Origin: Bryopsis sp. KO-2023
Lineage: Eukaryota; Chlorophyta; Ulvophyceae; Bryopsidales; Bryopsidaceae
Length of the DNA stretch: 64,000 nt
Assembly: GCA_030272585.1 (NCBI GenBank)
Contig: BSYQ01000001.1
Location: forward strand, 1,302,001-1,366,000
Reading direction: 5' to 3'
Shown here piece after piece: positions 46,701 through 57,899 of the stretch. Both the position numbers and the translations under genes were made by a program. Under the pieces are notes generated by a model. The model made no database searches. It saw nothing but the letters and a program-made list of their open reading frames with translations, and was not told the DNA's origin. Each line of letters begins with the position of its first letter. The stretch's first letter is position 1.

Positions 46701-48615
46701 AATTGGCCACCGTTGCAGAAGGCTTGGAACAGGAGATTCCAGGCCCCTTTGAGTTTATCAAACCGACGAAATTGTGACAGCTAAAGCAATGTATCATTAC
46801 TAGCGTGATTTGGGGTGGGTTAAGCAGGGAGGAAAAGGGATACGGGGAAGAGCGGTGGAGAGGGGGTGGTTGTTGGGGGGGGGGGGGGGGGGGGGGGAGT
46901 ACAAAACACACACACAAAAAAAAAGAGGAAAAGAAGGATATATATCTCATTGTCCTTAAATTTAAGTACATAGGCGTAGGGTGTCTTCGGATGGATCCGT
47001 GTTGTTACCGGCAAAAACATGGATGTCCTTTGATGTGCCCCATCATAGGATTGGTGGTTAGATAGTAGAGCAATAAGTTGTTTTTCTTCCATCTTGCCGG
47101 TGTTTTACTGGGAGAGATTGACAAGGTTTTTTTATTTTAGGTGCTGTGTAATTCACAGTTTGGAATTCTGAGGGGAGAGAAAAAAAAAAAAACAAAAAAA
47201 TTATGATAATTTGGTAAATTGAGGTCTTCTCCTGACTAGACTTAACATGTACTTGACTTCACTTGACGTGACCTGCCTTGAGGGTGTGGGAAAAAAAAAG
47301 AGAAAGAGAGAGAGAGAGAGAAAAAAAAAAGCACAAAGGTTTTTTTTTTGGTGTCTTTTTTTTATTGTTTTGTTCGCATATGTTGAGGTTGAGTTTCGAG
47401 TAGAAGACGTTTTTTTCCGGACGCTTGAGCTAAACCAAAATATTGGAGAAATGACAGGGGTTGATTTACATATATATATATAAATATACGTGGTGATCAG
47501 GTCTCCTTCTTCTGGGAGGTGTTTTTTTTTCCTTTTTTTTCAAACTCCCAATGAATGTATCGCCAGCAACGGGCCTCTGGTGGATGGGGTGTCATTTTTT
47601 CCCGATCACCACTATTATGATTATGTGAATAGGTAACCAATATGGGGCTTCCTTTCTTTTATGGGGTGGGTTGGGCTTAGAAGTTGGTTTGTTTGACTCT
47701 CTCTAATGATATATTGGGGGGGGGGAGGAGGATCTTTGTCAGTCCAGCAGGTTGAAGTACAGGGACTTGATTCTCGTTGGGTTGGGGGGTCGGGAAAGCC
47801 TGGTAAAAGAAAAGAGAGGTTTTGACGGCAGAAAATGAAATGATGGGAGAAAAACTGCCCGAAAACTTTTGTGTATTGATGAGGTTTGTCTGGGTTGATT
47901 GTCAATGAGAGGGTTTTGGAGTTTTGGGGGTACAGGGGGAGGGGGGGGGGAATATAAATCGAGAGAGAGAGAGAGGGAGAAACTGAGAGGGAAATGCAGT
48001 TTTGAGTGACTCTGGTCAACACCATCAGTTCAAAGTTAAAAGGAAAAGAATATATGTAACAGGGGCAAGCACACAACCGCTGGGGAAAATGGGAGGGGGG
48101 CACTGAAAGTGTGCCGCCCTGTCATTGTGGATTAAAAAAAAAATTGATAAAAAGGTGTTGGATCAGTGCATCTGTGGGTCCTGATTTTTGGTCATTGTAC
48201 AAATATGGTTAGGGAAAATGAAGTAGATTAGGTGGAGGAGAGGGATGCTGGGGTTGATGCCTGGTGGTGGTGCTTCTGCTGAAAAAAAAAACAAAAAAAA
48301 CAAAACTTTGGGGTCTGTCCCAATCCTTGCATCCAGATATTGTAAAACCGGACTTGACACTGATAAAAATGAAAAGAGGCTCCATTTTGTCTGCGCTGGA
48401 GACGGTCCCTTTCATCATTTCCTCTTGAGTGTCCTGTCAAGGTGGCTGCTGGAGCTAGGCACGAATATGCCCGCGGGTCAAAGGGGTGCAGTCAGTCGAA
48501 GCGCGCCAGCTTTCCTTTATTGGTACCAAAACCCTACGTCGCGCGACGATCGTGTATGCTCTTGAGCCACGGAAACTCTTTCCATCATTTTAACTGCAGC
48601 AGTCTTGTTCCACAG
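46701..48615. other. intergenic with long homopolymers and simple repeats
   Basis: 1.9 kb with no recognised gene. It has a run of 23 G at 46875-46897, a GA repeat at ~47298-47319, another G run at 47716-47725, a G-rich stretch around 47935-47950 and a GA repeat at ~47962-47974. The first exon of the RPN10-like gene should lie in the last ~200 bases but I could not identify it. Confidence 0.5.
46875..46897 (+). repeat. poly-G tract, 23 nt
   Basis: Longest G homopolymer in the window, 175 bp past the DP stop codon on the sense strand. Could form G-quadruplex-like structures; assembly length errors are also common in such runs. Confidence 0.85.
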
Positions 48616-49587
48616 TCTGGACAACTCAGAAGCCGCACATTTCTCAGAGGATTTCTCTCCTTCGAGATGGCTGCTACAACGAGAAGTCGTCAAACGACTT
48701 TGCGAGGGACCTGACGTCCTAGAGCGTTCGTTTGGCGTGTTGACAATGGCAGGACGGCCAGAAGTGGCTCGTCCTGTGTCAGCTCGCGAGCCTTTTTGTG
48801 TGGGTCAGCTGCCTGATGGACATGGTACAGGGCAAATACGCCTGGGAAATTGCATCAGGTTGGCAGTGGTGCGCAGTTGCTGAAGCTTCTGTTTCGTCGT
48901 CAGGATGTGTGAGCAGACGACTTGCCATCCTTCAACTGCCTGTGAATGAGTTCGGCCAACTGGCCAGCGTGCGGTCTTTCACGCTTTTTTTTCTGTTTTC
49001 GCAGCTCGTCTTGAAAAAACTCCCAGCGTCCCGACTGGTCGTCTTCGTCGCGAGCCAGGTATGCCCAAAACACAGTTTTTCCACAGCTCAACTCTGGAAC
49101 GAACTGACAAATCTATGACAAATTTGCTCGCACTCCAATTACGATATGTCAAACACATTCCAATAGTTCTACAGCGCACCCTCTCCACATCCACGCTTTT
49201 TCCTTGCAGAAGCTCACTTTCCTTCCAACTGCCCAGGTAGCATTTGCTCAATCGGAGGTTAAAGCCATCACCCGAGCTCTGCGGGATGCCAAAATTTGTG
49301 TCTCTATAGTGACGATATGTCCCAAACAAGAACTGGGCCCTGAGCTTTGCAAAACCCTGGAGAACATGATCACCAGCCTGAATTCGGATGGCAGTGCCCC
49401 CTGTGGAGCAACACACAGTTCTTCGCTCTTTCACGTCAATTGCGAACTTGAGATTGAAGAGGTGGTGGAATTCGTGAAAAGCAACAGGCAGGGAATGGAG
49501 ATGGACCAAGCGGCTTCGATCGAGGCAAGTTGCAACACAGCAAATTGTGGCGGAGTGAATTTCTCCTCTCTGATAGTTGGGGGGTAG
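48616..49587 (+). CDS. RPN10: proteasome ubiquitin receptor RPN10 (PSMD4)-like VWA domain; first exon missing
   Basis: Exons 48616-48868, 49005-49058 and 49210-49524 (or to a stop at 49587). They encode most of the VWA domain that anchors Rpn10 between lid and base of the 26S proteasome: LDNSE--DFSPSRW (compare DNSEWMRNGDYSPSRF), SFGVLTMAGRPEV (GVMTMAGK), IRLGNCIRLAVLVLKKLPASRLVVFVASQ, then VKAITRALRDAKICVSIVTI. The short first exon (normally M-V-L-E-A-T-x-I-C) lies before the acceptor at 48614 but is not resolved. No canonical ubiquitin-interacting motif follows. The frame either stops at 49587 or splices through a GC donor (GAG/GCAAGT at 49525) straight into the RPN13-like exons below. Sequence is diverged from animal and plant Rpn10. 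Confidence 0.78.
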
Positions 49588-49643
49588 GACTGGAGCTGAG
49601 GGTGTACAGATATTCAAATGACTAATCGACATTTCCTGGGTAG

Positions 49644-51319
49644 GGCCACCAAACAATTCACTCAACCACCGGTGGGGGGAAAAAGCCAAACGGGGCCCGT
49701 CAGCCCAGACTTTCTATGGCAAGCTCGAGTTGCCGGACTGAATCGATGGACTCCCTGCATCATCTATCGGGCGATGGATTCATGCATCCCTGGCTCCCTT
49801 CATACGTAAATTTCCCATGCCAGGTCCTTCAGTCAAGCCCCTTTCTTTCATTTTGCTACATCATCTCGATGTGTAGCAGCATTGCCAATCCACCCTACAA
49901 GAGTCTGCTGGAAGTCCAAGCTGGTCGAATGATCGGTCAAAAGGTCGATGAAGACCGTGTTTCGATGGAAGCTATGCTGGGTGGTGATGAGGAGGAGTGG
50001 CTTGAATCTGGGAATTTCTGGAATAGCAAATTTGGCCAAAGGACCGATGGTGTGGAGGAGATCGGAGCACATTGGAATCATTCCACTATTGATTGCTTCC
50101 GAGGACTTCAGTTCCAGTGGGAATGCAACGACGTACTAAGATCGAGCCAAGTCTCAGCACATCACAAACCGATTCATTTGGTGGCAGACCCAGCAAAGGG
50201 CCATCTTGCATTCACACAAACCTCGGATGGAACTGGGAAAATGAGATTGTTGTGGTGGAAAAGCTCGAAAACAACTGCCAAGGATGTCGGTCCAGCCCAA
50301 AATCTCTTCACCGCTTCTTCCCCTTCTGGAGACGAGGGGGCCCTGCCAAACCCAGACTTGGATATCGAAACCATCCCCAGCAAATGTGTTTTCAAAGCTG
50401 CTGAGAATTCGGACAATCGAGTCCTGGTTCTCGAATGCCAGCAATACGGTGCTTGCCACTCACAACCAAAACACAGAAGGCAAGTTCAACCACCAGCAAT
50501 GAGCTCCTCCTTAAGCAAACTTGCTGGATGTTCAATCACAAACACACATACACACTAGATCTAAACCTGGTGGTATTTAGGTGGTTCTTCTGGCTGCAAC
50601 AGCCGTTCACTGACGGTGAAGGGAGGTCGGGAGCCTCCGCTCTGGCTGCAAAGTTGATGAGCCTTTTGCACACACAACCCAAACCCGATCAATCCAAGGA
50701 ATCCTCAAACTCAACGCTCTGGATGGTACGCTCCGACTAATCAGAGTGCCTGTTTGTAATTGGCAATGCTCAGAGAATGAGGATTCAATATGATTGGCTG
50801 TGGTTTAAGGAATCCAGCGAGGCTGAAGATGCCCTTTCCCAGAATTTGGTCCTTGAACAGATCCAAGACACTTTGGCACAGCTTTCAGATTCCAGGTGGG
50901 TTTGTTGGTGCCATGATGTTGCTCACCCTGATCTCACTCTCAGGAAAATGGACTGCATCAGTTTGTTTTTTTGTGTCGGATTGATTTCCATTAATCCTTC
51001 TTCTTCAGTTCTGTTTTTTGTCTTTTGGTGTTGCCACCGTCGATCAGACATCCATCGTGGTTCCAACTGGCTTATGTTTCGAAGCCCAATTCTTCTGGCT
51101 ACCACTGTCATGTTTTTCCATTCATCCAGTAAGTGCCTCAGATTTTCTGTCTTGCACAGATTTGAAAGGGAAACGGAACGCAGGCGGCGGCGCGTTGGAA
51201 TCGTGAAATCAAAAGATGAGGGGCCGTCAGAAGCGTCAGAAGCCATTCCCCTGGTGGGAATGCCCAATGACGGCCAAGAATCCCAACAAGACGACTCCTT
51301 GATGTTTGATTTGGACTGA
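49644..51319 (+). CDS. RPN13: proteasome ubiquitin receptor RPN13 (ADRM1)-like Pru domain, possibly fused to the RPN10 part
   Basis: Exons 49644-49805, 49902-49956, 50188-50479, 50581-50725, 50810-50895, 51160-51319, all in consistent phase. The Pru domain reads SLLEVQAGRM--(KG)HLAFTQTSDGTGKMRLLWWKS (compare LVEFRAGKM...[21 protein letters not shown]), DIETIPSKCVFKAA--RVLVLE, and RWFFWLQQPFTDGE (RLFFWMQEPKTD). It binds ubiquitin and Rpn2. The UCH37-binding DEUBAD domain is absent; instead a basic stretch (ERETERRRRR) and acidic tail end in DDSLMFDLD. If independent, the first Met would be at 49716. The donor at 50480 is GC (AG/GCAAGT). The acceptor at 49901 is weak and the sequence before it is also open in frame. 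A 180-bp open stretch at 49960-50170 is read as intron. Confidence 0.75.
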
Positions 51320-51751
51320 TCTCTTTCCCCCTTTTCCACCGTCAACGAAAAGAAACTCATCTTATTGGTATTGTAACATATGACATCAGGTTTCAATATG
51401 GGACCTTCTACATTCAATAAAACATTGACCTCAGCTGCCAAATTTCTTTCCCAGCCAACAAGCAAACAAACACAGAGAATCATCCAAAAACAACAGGCCA
51501 GATTTTCATGAACATTTTCTTTAAATGAAGGAGCACGACATCATGACTGAGTCATTTCTTCCCAGGCATTCATTGAAAAAGATCTCTATCCAAAATCGTG
51601 ATTTGACCCCTACTCATTCCCTCCCTCACTAAAAAAAAGACAACACAAACCCTGTCACCCCACACTCACTCATTCACTCTTTTCAAAAACGAAACAGAAC
51701 TCCCATTATTGGCCTTTTTTTTGGGTACCCCTCTCCTCGCGTAACGGGTCA
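51320..51751. other. convergent intergenic, no gene seen
   Basis: 430 bases between converging genes, A/C-rich, nothing recognised. Confidence 0.5.
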
Positions 51752-53934
51752 TCATAACAGAAGCTCGGCGATTTGCACAGCGTTCAACGCTGCCCCCTTC
51801 TTGATTTGATCTCCACACACGAACAAATCCAGCCCTTTTTCATCGTCGCGTGAAATGTCCCTTCTCACTCTACCAACATACACATCATCTTGACTGGTGG
51901 CGTCCAGCGGAGTAGGGAATATGTTCTTTTCCCTGTCATTGATGATCGACACCCCAGGGAATCCAGCCAACACCTCCAAGGCTTCATCCTCAGTGATAGG
52001 ATTCTTGAATTGGAGATTGATGCTTTCTGCATGGGCTCGCATCACCGGCACTCGGATGCACGTCGCAGTGATGGCCACGTCCTCTTCGTTCCAGATCTTG
52101 CGGGTTTCCTTGACCATTTTCATTTCCTCTTCGTTGTAGCCGTTCTCCATCAACGGGGCGTTGTGGGAGAACAAGTTGAACGCGTACTGTGAATCAAGAA
52201 TCAAGTCTCAACCAACGTGCCATCTCTGTGGCACAAATTTTAGCCTGAATTCATTGACACTCTCGATGAAACTGAGAAAAGAAGTCCCAAGGTTCGACAG
52301 CCGAAACACATTCCCAAGATGAAGCCTTCCACAGAACGGTTCGAGTTGTAGAGCAAGTACAGATGGATTGCATGTTTCTGGACGTCCGAGTCATACCCAG
52401 ATGGGCTGAACAAACAACGATGTTGTGAAAGAGATCCACTCATCATCTCGGCACAGTTTCTGAAAGGGGGCCTCATGCGACCATGGCGCATTGCTGAAAA
52501 ATCACTCTTTTGGCTCCGGAAACCAATTTCTACACACCTGGAATGGGAAGATGTCCATGGTGATTGGCTTCTCATCGAGTGCCTCTTGAGTTTGCTGGAG
52601 TAATTCGTCCATGGCAGCTTGGCCAGCCCCGCTGGCGGCTTGGTAAGTGCTGACGACCATCCTTTCCACGCCTGCTTTCTTGTGAAGAGGCGTGGCAGCC
52701 ATCAACGCAATGATGGTGGAGCAGTTGGGGTTTGCAACGATTCCACCCTTTCCAGCTTTGCAATCTGCCATGGCCTCCGGGTTCACCTCTGGAATGACTA
52801 ATGGAACTCCGTCAGTCATACGGAATGCAGAGCTGTTATCGACGACCTGTTGTATACGCACACACACACGATTTTGATCTTAGCATGAACAGGTGCTCCA
52901 CCATTGACCAATGAATAGGAAATCAGGTTTTCTAGGGAATATTCCACCAGAACGTAGAATATTCTGGTTTGATATCAAGTTTTACCATAGCTTGCAACAC
53001 AACAGATTGTTCTATTATTAATGGTTATCAGAGTTTGCTTACAGTGCATCCAGCCTCGGAAGCGATTGGACCAAACTTTTTACTGATGGAGCCTCCAGCG
53101 CTGAACAATGCGATATCCACATCTCCAAAACTGAGCAAGCAAAGCAAAGGAGGAAACTCACTGAATCACTCGATCAACTTAAACATTTTTGAAGGGCATT
53201 ACTGAATTTATTTTTTCGAGTTTATGGCTGCTATGAAACCATCAAACTTTAAAAACATATCTTCTGGAATAATTTCAAACCTGTCCTGGCGGCACTAAAA
53301 ATGTAACTAGAAATGTCATTCATTACAGTTCACAAATCAAGCCTCACCTATCCTCAGTCAATTCTTCAATGACATAGGTGTTGCCATCAAACTCTCGAGT
53401 CTGACCTGCAGACCTGAGCCCAAGGTAGCAATTCAGATGCAGTACGATTTACTTCAAGATTGAAATGTATTGGATTTGTGCAACATCATCCAGGAAGTGA
53501 ACACTCAAAAACTCCAGCATCAAATTTCCACAAATTCATGTTTCTTCCTTCCCAACCTGGCGCTCGCCAAAAGCTTCATCGCAGAGTAAGGAAAGTCCCG
53601 TTCTTTCAACACCTGTGCAACGAAACCACTCGCCCGTTTCAACCTCCCCAAACAGGAGGAAATAAAAAAAAGCCAATAGATCCTGCACAATCTCCAAATT
53701 TTCTGCTACGCTGATCTAAACACGCGAGCACGATAGTTCTCTTACTCGAAGAAACTCTTGCCCCACGGCTCCGGTCACCCCAACGATTGCCACAGATGGC
53801 CCATCGCTGGTTTTCGCAGCTCTGGTGACGACGCCTAGACGCCGCGAAGGGCGTGAAACTCGAGCAGGGGATCTCTGCTGGATCAGTCGCAAAGCTTTCC
53901 CCGCTCTCAGCGGAGTCGATCGTGGCGCCTGCAT
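51752..53934 (-). CDS. aspartate-semialdehyde dehydrogenase, plastid
   Basis: Exons (minus) 53934-53746, 53612-53557, 53413-53348, 53130-53043, 52846-52538, 52186-51752 give 1143 nt and 380 residues. It reduces aspartyl phosphate to aspartate semialdehyde with NADPH, the branch step to Lys, Thr, Met and Ile. A typical plastid transit peptide (MQAPRSTPLRAGKALRLIQQRS...RLGVVTRAAKT) precedes the nucleotide-binding loop VGVTGAVGQEFL. Then come FPYSAMKLLASARSAGQ, ALFSAGGSISKKFG, DNSSAFRM, VIPEVNPEA, the catalytic Cys in NPNCST, and the C-terminal substrate-domain residues around VPVMRAHAESINLQF. All six exons join in phase and align over the full bacterial enzyme. Confidence 0.95.
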
Positions 53935-54388
53935 TGCGTGGCTTTACCCGGGAAAACGAACGCCTGAACAAAAACAGTTCGACGCTGCAAAAAGCACACT
54001 TAATACATTGTGTGCGTGGCTGCACCGGATGACCGACATGGCGAGGGGTTATGTGGAGATTGGGAGATGTTTGCAGCGGCTATTTGGAACCTGGGTGGCA
54101 TCACGTTGGAATCGGAGTTGCGCGCGTTGCCAATCAGCAGAGCGGCGTTGGGATGGTGAGTATTAACCCGCGGCGATGTCGCTGGTCGGAATAAGATAAG
54201 ATATATGTTCAGATATTTTTTGGGTTTTTTTTCGAGTCATCAGTGTTTCGATTACTCTAATTCCGATTCCCAATCTGCCAGAAAATTTGCCAGTATCATA
54301 GCTGAATTTTCTGGTGAAGCAGTTGATGATTCTTGGATGAGCTGAATCCATTAGCGAGTGCATCTGTATATTTGAACAAGGAAAATTC
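53935..54388. other. divergent promoter region; possible 5' exon of the METTL16-type gene
   Basis: About 450 bases. An exon ending at a good donor near 54155 (GGATG/GTGAGT) is likely. The most protein-like frame (MFAAAIWNLGGITLESELRALPISRAALG) ends in phase 2, which does not fit the next acceptor, so I leave it unassigned. Confidence 0.35.
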
Positions 54389-57300
54389 ATGGTCATTTCG
54401 GGATGTGGTTTTTATTTCTGCCAGGGTTTGGAAGTCGATGACTTGATTCAAGAATTGAAGGTCAATCTTGATGAAGTTGGCCAGATTCTGAAGGAGGATC
54501 CACAGAATGCCGATGCATTGGAGGTGCAAACGTTGGTAGCTGCTGAATTTTGAATATCGGAATGTATTTTTTTTCCCAGTTCAGATTTCGATTGGACCGA
54601 GTTTTGAATAGACTGCTGCATCCTTGGGCGAAGTAAAGAAATGCACCCCCAGAAATTGAAAATTGTTTTTGCTTGATGATAAGATGAAAGGACAGCTTGA
54701 GGGAGATTTGGCGGATGCCCTGGAAATGCAAAAAAGCGTTGGTGATCCAGATGCGTCTCAGAAAGCAGATGTTGAGCAGCCACCCGATGCTGCCCAAGGT
54801 GAATTCTCCAAACAAATTGTGACCTTTTTCCTAGATCTTTCCTTGAATTGCTGCTCCATGCACAAAAATGGCCCCCTAGCCCCATTCAAATTTCCAGTAT
54901 CGAGATTTTTACTGAGGTACATACATCCACTCCTCCACATGCTATGCGTAGATGTTCAATGATGATGAACCCATGCGTCAGTCTGACATGGTTGCCCTGG
55001 GTTGCTGATGAAACGATTTGATGTTGTGGATTTGCAGCCAGTGCGAGCACTGTTGGGCAAAAGAGACGGAGGGAAGGTCATGCACACAACCAGCGAATAC
55101 ACCCTCGCAGCAAGTATGCCTATGAGCAGCCCGACTTTCAGATGCTGGCGGACAAGTACCCATCTTTTGCAAAATTTGTCAAGAAAAAGAAAGGTGGTTA
55201 AAATTTCCCAAAATATCTTATTTTTCCATCAATCAGACTTATGTCTGTGACTGGGTTCACACAAACACTCGAAGAAGTTTTCACTGCTGGAATTCCGCTG
55301 CTGGGCTGTGCGTAGGACTGTTTTGTTCGGGTTTTTTTCCCCATGTGCTGCTTTTTTTCTCATTAAAAGTCCGGTCGATAGATTTGTTCTGTTCAAGTTC
55401 AACTCACTACCCTTGGGTAATCAAGAAATTGCATGTCAGTCATTGCAACCTGGGCTTGGCCTCCAGGGAATATGGACTTGAGAATCGATTGTGGGTTCAT
55501 GACAGGTAAACCCGCTTTGAACTTTGCGAATCCTCAAGCAGCCCTGGAGCTCACTCGGGTGCTTCTGAAGGAAGATTTTGGGCTGGAGTGGAGCATGCCC
55601 GTTGGAATGCTCGTCCCTCCATTGACAGGGCGACTGAACTACCTTCTGTGGCTGGAGGATCTGTTGGGACTCTCAACTCCACCTGGTAGGTGGAAAACCA
55701 CGCTGGGGGGAGGCTTTGCTTCCTTGATTCCGTGTTGGCTCAGGGAGAGAACCCCTTCAAGTTTTGTCGTGGTGGCGAGTAATTCAAGAAATCTATCTAG
55801 AAGTCTGACCTTTGCCCATTTCTAGAGAAAAAGCACTTCGAAGCGAGAAGCTGGTGTTTGAATGCTGGTGTTGGGGACCTGTGTAGGGGATGTGAGAGGT
55901 CTGGACATTGGGTGTGGTGCGAACTGCGTTTATCCCTTGTTGGGGGCGACGGCATTGGAGTGGGAATTCGTTGGGGTGGATATCGAGGAAGCGGCTGTAG
56001 AGAGTGCCAAGAAAAATGTGGAAATGAACCCAAGCATTTCGCATCTTATTTCCATTCGCCATGTGGCCAAGGTGCGAGTCTTCAGCGGATTGTTATATTT
56101 TTTTCTGATTTTTTTTGTTCAAGTATATCCAGCTCTTTTTTTTTTTTCTTTGGGAGGGGGGGTTCGCCGTCGTTTTTTTTAAATTCCTTGTTGTGTTTCT
56201 TACTGTGAATAGGTTGGTTTCATTTGAGTGGAAAAGGCAACCTAGGATCAAAGTGAAGAAGTGAAAATTTAAGGTGTGTGTGTGGCGGTTGGTTTTTACA
56301 TGCAGGGTTGCAAGGATATTCTGAAACCTGCCCTGGAGGCGAACGAGCGTTTTCACTTTTCCATGTGCAACCCTCCCTTTTTTGCAACGATGGAAGAATC
56401 TGGCCAAAACCCGAATACAGCCTTTGGGGGGACCCCGACAGAGATGGTTTATCCAGGGGGTGAACTGGCCTTCCTTTCTCAAATGATCGAAGACAGCGTG
56501 GAGCTGCAAGGGGCTGTGCATTGGTACTCCACCCTCCTTGGAAAGAAAACCACGTTGAAAGAGGTATCGCTGAAGTGCTTTTGAAAACCCCTTTGTCAAA
56601 GATCGGGGGTGCACGATTTTGGAATGGGAAAGAGAAACAACTGTGGGTTGTTTTTTTTTGAGGTGGTGCTGTGGATTGCTTTGCATCAGGTGCGAAACAA
56701 GCTGTACAGTGTGGGTGCCAAGGCGATCCGTACAACGGAGCTTTTTCAGGGTAAAACATCGAGGTGGGCGGTGGCTTGGTCATTTGTTGCGAAGGGAACT
56801 GAGAATAAACCGCTGAGAAGGCAGGCTGTTGAGGGGGTCCAGGCAGCCCCCATTACCATCAGAACTATGTGCTGCGAAGTCAAGGTAGAGTGAAGACCTG
56901 GATGGTTTCTTTTTACCATCGACTTAGGAAACCATGATTTGTGCACTTTCTTCTGAACATGAAATGAAGTGGCTAACTTGCATGTGTGTGTGTGAGTTTT
57001 TTGGTCAATTTTTTTTCAAGGTAAAGGAAATACACACAAAAAAAAGTAAAGGGGTTGCACAAAGTTGACTAAATTCCATGCCAACTTCCCGTGTTGAGCA
57101 TTTCAAATCAATTTTTGCAGAGCGGAAAGAAATCGGCATTGGATTTACTGCACATGATGGAGAAGATCTTCGGGGTGCACAATGGCACATGTGACCTGAA
57201 TGCCTCAACGTCAGCGATGAAAATCACAGTTCCTGTGGAGGGCATACCTTTGCAGTCCCGTGCAAAGAAACTCAAAGGCAAAGGAACGCAACAGGCTGCA

Positions 57301-57474
57301 GCCCCAGTGATGTGCACGAAGCAGCTGGAGGTTTCTGTGAGAGTTTCGCAAGAAAAGTCTGGGTTTTTCACAGCCACGGCGTCCATTGCCAGGGAGAGCA
57401 GCAATGCTGACGCCAGGGGCTTCAGCAAGCTCTTGAATGCTGTGTTTGAAGATTTGAGAATGATGTGGGGCTAG
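54389..57474 (+). CDS. METTL16: METTL16/FIONA1-type RNA m6A methyltransferase with SPF30-like N-terminal segment
   Basis: Exons 54425-54523 (or from ATG 54389), 54684-54798, 55038-55193, 55506-55685, 55887-56071, 56306-56563, 56690-56884, 57121-57474; about 525 residues. METTL16 methylates adenosine in U6 snRNA and hairpin RNAs. Core: [55 protein letters not shown] loop [16 protein letters not shown], catalytic NPPF (CNPPFF), [23 protein letters not shown], and [10 protein letters not shown]. The C-terminal part resembles the vertebrate-conserved region. The first two exons ([30 protein letters not shown], then [13 protein letters not shown]) resemble the helical N-terminus of splicing factor SPF30. 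They join in phase but could belong to a separate small transcript. Confidence 0.85.
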
Positions 57475-57899
57475 TGAAAGCATGGGAAGCAGCTTCTTCT
57501 TCCTCTTCTGTGTTGATGTGTCTTGTAAGAATAGGGTTGGATGAAAAAGATGGAAACTGTATGTCGCATGGCAGGTCCCTCAAATTTTTTTGCCCATTTT
57601 CAGGATATTGCCTGAATCTGTTTTTTGGGGGGTGCTCTTCCAAACAATGGACCCCCAAAGCCACCAACCAAGGAGCACTCTTGATCACGTGATCCAATCC
57701 CCCCCCCCACACACACGAAAAGAGAGGAAATATTCCGTGCTCACAGTTCCTTTTCTCCATTTTCAGATGTAGAATCCATGCACAAATGAATGGATGCACA
57801 TATTTGATTACATTACTTGAACTTGCCTCCACATGCGTGCCATAAACTCGACAGCTGCGACTCCGATCGCTGCAGGACATTCGATGATCAATAAGCAGA
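57475..57899. other. tandem intergenic, promoter of the PIG-A gene
   Basis: 425 bases between two plus-strand genes, with a G-rich tract near 57627 and a C tract near 57700. No further feature seen. Confidence 0.4.

Noticed and set aside
48979-49689. 236-codon minus-strand open frame
   Set aside because: Antisense to the RPN10-like exons, whose VWA motifs and splice sites are consistent on the plus strand.
49960-50170. Open stretch between the two Pru-domain exons
   Set aside because: Reading through would insert ~75 Trp/Glu-rich residues into the Pru core. Splicing GACC/GTGTTT to the acceptor at 50187 gives the normal domain length in phase.
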